DNA of 64,000 bases from Amaurobius ferox. Its lineage: Eukaryota > Arthropoda > Arachnida > Araneae > Amaurobiidae. Shown piece by piece: positions 60,105-64,000 of the stretch (positions are counted from its first letter, which is position 1; each line of letters opens with the position of its first letter). A program made the translations under genes and the position numbers. Location of the stretch: positions 54,267,236 to 54,331,235 of the forward strand of contig OX578137.1 of assembly GCA_951213105.1 (NCBI GenBank), in the 5' to 3' direction. The notes below the pieces were generated by a model, which was not told where the DNA came from, did not search any database, and worked only from the letters and a program-made list of their open reading frames with translations.

Positions 60105-60377
60105 GCCTTTTGCTTACGGATGGGAAGGATTTGCAGGCATTCTGCAAATCCTTCCCGTCCGTAAGCAAAAACTTCCGTAAATAAACATCCGTAAGCAAAT
60201 CCTTCCCTTCCGTAAGGGGGATCGAACTGTTTGGGATAGGATATGTCAAATACGTGTCTTTTTGATAGGTTCTTTGTTTGGGAGTGATGCTGTCCCATGA
60301 TGCTGTTCCACCGGTTAAAGGATGCCATTGATGACGGCCATTGATGCTGTCCCACCGGTTAAAGGGTAAGCAAAAGG
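60105..60377. mobile_element. small inverted-repeat element with internal hairpin
   Basis: The ends are CCTTTTGCTTAC and GTAAGCAAAAGG (12 bp, perfect). Inside the left end the 29-bp arms at 60107-60135 and 60141-60169 pair with a single T/C difference around a 5-base loop. A further copy of the CCGTAAGCAAATCCTTCCC motif follows at about 60190-60208. The right half has a duplicated GATGCTGT(C/T)CCA(C)..CCGGTTAAAGG phrase. Two minus-strand frames of ~100 codons cross it without recognisable content. It is probably a MITE; target duplication was not identified. Confidence 0.75.
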
Positions 60378-60427
60378 ATAAAGGGCTTGAAAAATATTTC
60401 AATTGATACCATATTTGACAATGTAAC

Positions 60428-60448
60428 CCCGTGGGGGGGGGGGGGGGC
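60428..60448. repeat. poly-G run
   Basis: About 15 consecutive G on the plus strand, unusual in this AT-rich window and prone to assembly error. Confidence 0.85.
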
Positions 60449-60594
60449 TAGATAAGTAAATCCATTGATATTTGTAAAAACTTTTTGAGAACTTCAACTA
60501 AATTTAATATTTTAAAAAATTAAACAAAATAAAATTTCCATTTTTAATGCAAAAAACATGAAAAAAACCTCATTAATTTTTTTTTTATTTTGTA

Positions 60595-60745
60595 ATGGTG
60601 AATTTTTTATCTACAAATTGTGTGTATGAAGGAAACACGTATGAGCAAAATATTTGAAAGTGATCGGTTAAATATATATAGTGATATATTAAAATATGTT
60701 GCGCATTAGAGTTAAAATCACATATCTGTGGAAAACAGGTTTAAA
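60595..60745 (+). repeat. R7 direct repeat, left copy
   Basis: Shares GAATTTTTTATCT, AAAGTGATTGGTTAA-like, ATATGTTGCGCA and TAAAATCACATATCTG with 62200-62335. The two copies flank the R2 element in the same orientation. Confidence 0.7.
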
Positions 60746-60752
60746 GTTTAAC

Positions 60753-61970
60753 AAGAAAGATCAATCATGCTTAAAGCATGGATTATGAAACACTTTCCAA
60801 CTTTAATGCAATTTCATTTAAACATGTCTAGAATGCAATACAGTCCTCGGTAATATTTTAAAACTTATCACAATACTACACTAGTTTATTATATTTGAAA
60901 ACTTAAACCTTCATCGAAAAAAATGAACTTCATTCAAATGACGGCATTGAAATATAAATTGAGTGGTTTAAACATCTCTAAAGTGTGATATGTTTCTCGG
61001 TAATAATTTTAGAATTATCATAATACTACGATAATTTATTATATTAGAAAACTTCGTCGAAAACAACTGAAATTCATCCAAATGACGTCATAGAAAAAAT
61101 AACACTCCTGGCTCTCTCTATAAAAGCAGCATTTCATTCTTAAACAATTTTCCATTCATGCCATTCATCACAATACTATAATAATTTATTTTATTTAAAA
61201 ATTAAGACCATGGCAAGTAATTAAACTCTATGCTTAAAACTTCATCGAAAATATCGTCCTTCTCTTTGCAAAATCAATGACTATTTCATTCATATCAGCT
61301 ATGCAGATTCCATGAACTAAATGATTTTGTGTTAAAAAATACAGCAATTCTAATACAACTCATTCTACATATTTTGCTGCATTTAAACTCAAATATATTG
61401 TAATTGCGTTGTTTTAGTATGTAGATGCAGAGAATTTAAGCAAAAATAAAGTGGTTTTAGGAAGGATACAACACTCAATATGAATTAAAAATACCTTTAA
61501 AAATCACGATTGTAAGACAAGATGGATGCCATATATCATTTTGAAGCGGGTCACGTGATCTTTTCATACCATGGTCACGTGATCTCTTCATATAAGTGGT
61601 GTTACTATTATTTTAATTTTTACTTACAAAACTACAGAATATATTTCGCTGAATTTTTTTTTATATATTTTATGGAACAATTTGAATATTACCTAAAATT
61701 TTCGAAGCAGTTTGTGAAATTTAAATCCGCTTAAAAAATGTTTGAAAAATTAGGTCCCATAGGGCTCAATGTATTCCATTTTTTCAACCAGGGTGCAATC
61801 CAAAACTAATTGGGTGATATTATTCATTTATATTCCCATGGGTCCTACAGACCGTCTAAACAACATACTCAAATTTTATTTTTACGGCAGTTATCGTGCT
61901 AACGGACAAAAAGACAGACAGACAGAATGGACAAAGTCATAAACCCTTTAAACTTTGTTGTAAAGTGTTA
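60753..61970 (-). mobile_element. R2 family repeat, copy 3 (inverted, longest)
   Basis: Read on the minus strand it runs from TAACACTTTACAACAAAG at 61970, through TCTGTCTGTCTTTTTGTCCG, CACGATAACTGCCG and CCCTATGGGACC, to a GCATGATTGATCTTTCTT end with the hairpin ATCCATGCTTTAAGCATGAT. It includes a GGGTCACGTGATC segment duplicated near 61548-61580. It is longer than copy 1 because of internal extra sequence. Confidence 0.8.
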
Positions 61971-62199
61971 AAAATGTATTCAATGGTATTTAATATCTTA
62001 TTTCGCACCTTAAAATGCCCTTGGTGCTTAAATAAAACCTTCCTCTTCCAACTGAGATTTGAAAATCAAAAGTGTTCTGCCATTTAGGGACTTTTTGAGC
62101 TCTATATATTGTTTCATAGGCTCGAACATCAGTTTTGTGCATACGTTTCTTCTCAATCTGATGAAGAACGTTTACTAAATTTTTATTTATTTATAAGGA

Positions 62200-62335
62200 A
62201 TTTTTTATCTCTAAGTTATTTATATGGATAAAACAAGTAACAGTAACAAATTTAAAAGTGATTGGTTAACGATATTTTAATATATGTTGCGCACAAGTGC
62301 TAAAATCACATATCTGAGAAGAACAGTTACAGGGG
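62200..62335 (+). repeat. R7 direct repeat, right copy
   Basis: Counterpart of 60595-60745, about 15% diverged by eye. Confidence 0.7.
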
Positions 62336-62589
62336 AACTTCGATAAATCGAAACTCTAGGAACATGAAAAATATTTGAGTTATAGAAACACAATATACTC
62401 AAGGTATATACCCACAATTTCGTCACATTTACATTTTTGCTGCACTATCCGAATGGTTTTCCTGAGCACATTAATGTACGTCTTTTTCCACTTTTCATAC
62501 TTTATAGCAGAAGAAACCTTTACAAAAAAAAGAAATACTTTGGTTTCAATAACCTTACCGCTTTCTGCTCCAGTAAGTGTACACACGGT

Positions 62590-62852
62590 TTGACAGCTCA
62601 GTGGCACGGACATTGCCGTCGGACAACCCAAGTTCGATATCCGTCTCTTTCCAATCTGTCTCTGTGATAACGCGGAGTATAGGCACGGTAAATGTGTACA
62701 TCCATAAGTTTTTCTGAGAGGTTTGTGGCAAGGGAGGTAAGGTACCGTCCCTGTGCATAACGCCCCCACTGGGTTCGGGTCTAAATTGAGTGGCACTTCA
62801 AGGCCACCCAAACTAATACCTTACACTTTCGGGTAAGTCTGACAGTTTGGGT
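62590..62852 (+). mobile_element. SINE copy in tandem, first
   Basis: Plus strand. The degraded head (CAGCTCAGTGGCACGGACATTG) is followed by the B box AAGTTCGATATCC at about 62630-62642. The body follows with CCCCCACTGGGTTCGGGTCTA, GTGGCACTTCAAGG and ACCTTACACTTTC, and the end GACAGTTTGGGT. The A box is diverged, so it is probably dead. Confidence 0.88.
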
Positions 62853-62883
62853 CGAATATGAAGATTAAGTGTACCCGGGATGT

Positions 62884-63149
62884 AACAGCCAAGTGGTTAA
62901 GGTACGGGGATTGCACTTTGACGACCGGAGTTCGATTACTGGCTCTGTCCAAACTGTCCCCATGTTCACGCGGGGTATAGGAACGTTAAATATGTGGGTC
63001 CATTAATCTTTCTAAGAGATCGGTGGTATTAGAAGGAGGGTAGGGTTTCTGAGGATGCCGCCCTCAATGGGTTTCGGTGTAAATGGGGCAACACTATCCC
63101 GTCCGTCCAAACAGATACCTTCATCTTCTAGTAGGTAGAGATTAGATTA
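62884..63149 (+). mobile_element. SINE copy in tandem, second
   Basis: Plus strand. Head AACAGCCAAGTGGTTAAGG (A box-like), B box GAGTTCGATTAC at about 62928-62939, then the standard body (GGTATAGGAACGTTAAATATG, GGGTTTCGGTGTAAATGGGG) to the TCTAGTAGGTAGAG end. Only ~30 bp separates it from the first copy. Confidence 0.88.
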
Positions 63150-64000
63150 CACCTCCATGTAGATAGGATCGATAAACCCTGCCCTATGCTTTGCATGCAA
63201 AATACAGCCCTTCTGCAATATATTTCTTGTCGCCAATCATTTTTGTATTTTCACTGACATGCATATTTTATGTTATATTTATTTTCCCTTGGCCTATTTT
63301 GCAGCACAAAACAGTTGTAAGCTCATTGAAAAGTACAGCTATATAAACAATTCTGTATTCATTATCTTCAGATGAAATATACGAAGTATCCAATGAAAAG
63401 TTCATCTTTTGAGCCGCACTTTTTTTTTGCTTGAATGGCCTAGCTGAGATGTGGAATCAACACTTCGCTGTTAGAACGAACGCTTTCGAATTGTTTCTAC
63501 ATTTAATAAAATAAGCATTTCCTGAAATACGTTTTTTCTTCATACTTTTACCAAAACGATGTTTCAAATCAAGTGTACCCATCAGTAAACAGCGAAAAGA
63601 TTATTCAGAAAAACTCCATCCAAAAGCCGTACTAAGATGCCGTTGCACATAGAAGTTTGAACGAATAAATATGAAAGTAATTTCTAATTGAAATAGATAA
63701 ACAGAACTATAGTTCAACGTTTTTATGCTGAAACAACATGAAGTTAGCAAATCAATAGCAAAAAGTAAGAAAACACAGTAAAAAGGAATTGCAAAACTCA
63801 GAAGAAATTATAGAGACGTTAATGGTGTTAGAATGTAAGTAAACTGCTCTGTGCAGTTGAGTAGAGGTGAGTAGTTGCCATCCTACTGCTGCGAAATGAA
63901 TTAAATAAATAAATAAGACATGGTGGGAAATGTATTAGAATTACATGACGAAACAGCAAAATGCAAACGTAAACAAATAGTGGTGTCCCTTTAAAAATGA
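63150..64000. other. AT-rich sequence, no gene seen
   Basis: Nothing recognised to the window end. Confidence 0.45.

Overview
This is a gene-poor, AT-rich stretch of a repeat-dense eukaryotic genome, most likely an arthropod (perhaps an arachnid; the taxon is inferred and unproven). No host gene could be recognised on either strand. Long TA, CA and GT microsatellites, tRNA-derived SINEs, Tc1/mariner and piggyBac relics, MITE-like inverted-repeat elements and one complete Ty3/gypsy LTR retrotransposon account for nearly all non-random structure.

Layout. 1-5.1 kb: a block rich in CCAATATT words with 35-bp tandem repeats, a 5'-truncated SINE, and a folded mariner-MITE-like element (3567-5093). 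6.1-9.5 kb: a long inverted-repeat element whose right arm was split by a 2.6-kb piggyBac transposon at an ATAA target. 11-32.8 kb: five ~0.95-kb copies of one repeat family (called R1 here), each with a CA microsatellite at the same internal place, two more distant relatives, and a second family (R2, near 12.4, 29.8-31.9 and 60.7-62.0 kb). The same region holds a 265-bp tandem duplication (15.3 kb), a GC-rich island (21.9-22.6 kb), a dead Tc1/mariner transposase between TA microsatellites (25.8-27.1 kb) and an element with ~187-bp terminal inverted repeats (27.2-28.15 kb). 33.8-34.1 kb: a full-length SINE with a 15-bp target duplication.

34,617-45,861: an 11.2-kb Ty3/gypsy-type element on the minus strand. 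It has 1044-bp LTRs that look identical, a GCAT target duplication, a primer binding site, gag, a full-length protease-RT-RNase H-integrase pol, an env-like remnant lacking an ATG, a polypurine tract, and long noncoding blocks almost free of G on the plus strand (C-poor in the element's sense). Gag and pol meet in a TAATG stop-start overlap. The element looks young and its enzymes are uninterrupted.

46-64 kb: several minisatellites (25-, ~30-, 24- and ~128-bp units), a 218-bp tandem duplication, a 625-bp CAGGGTG-ended MITE with 115-bp inverted repeats, a small element containing a near-perfect 29-bp hairpin, a minus-strand R2 copy and two SINEs in tandem. A fifth family (R5) recurs four times across the window, always in the same orientation. 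Coordinates of families R1-R7 are by-eye alignments and their names are local to this report.
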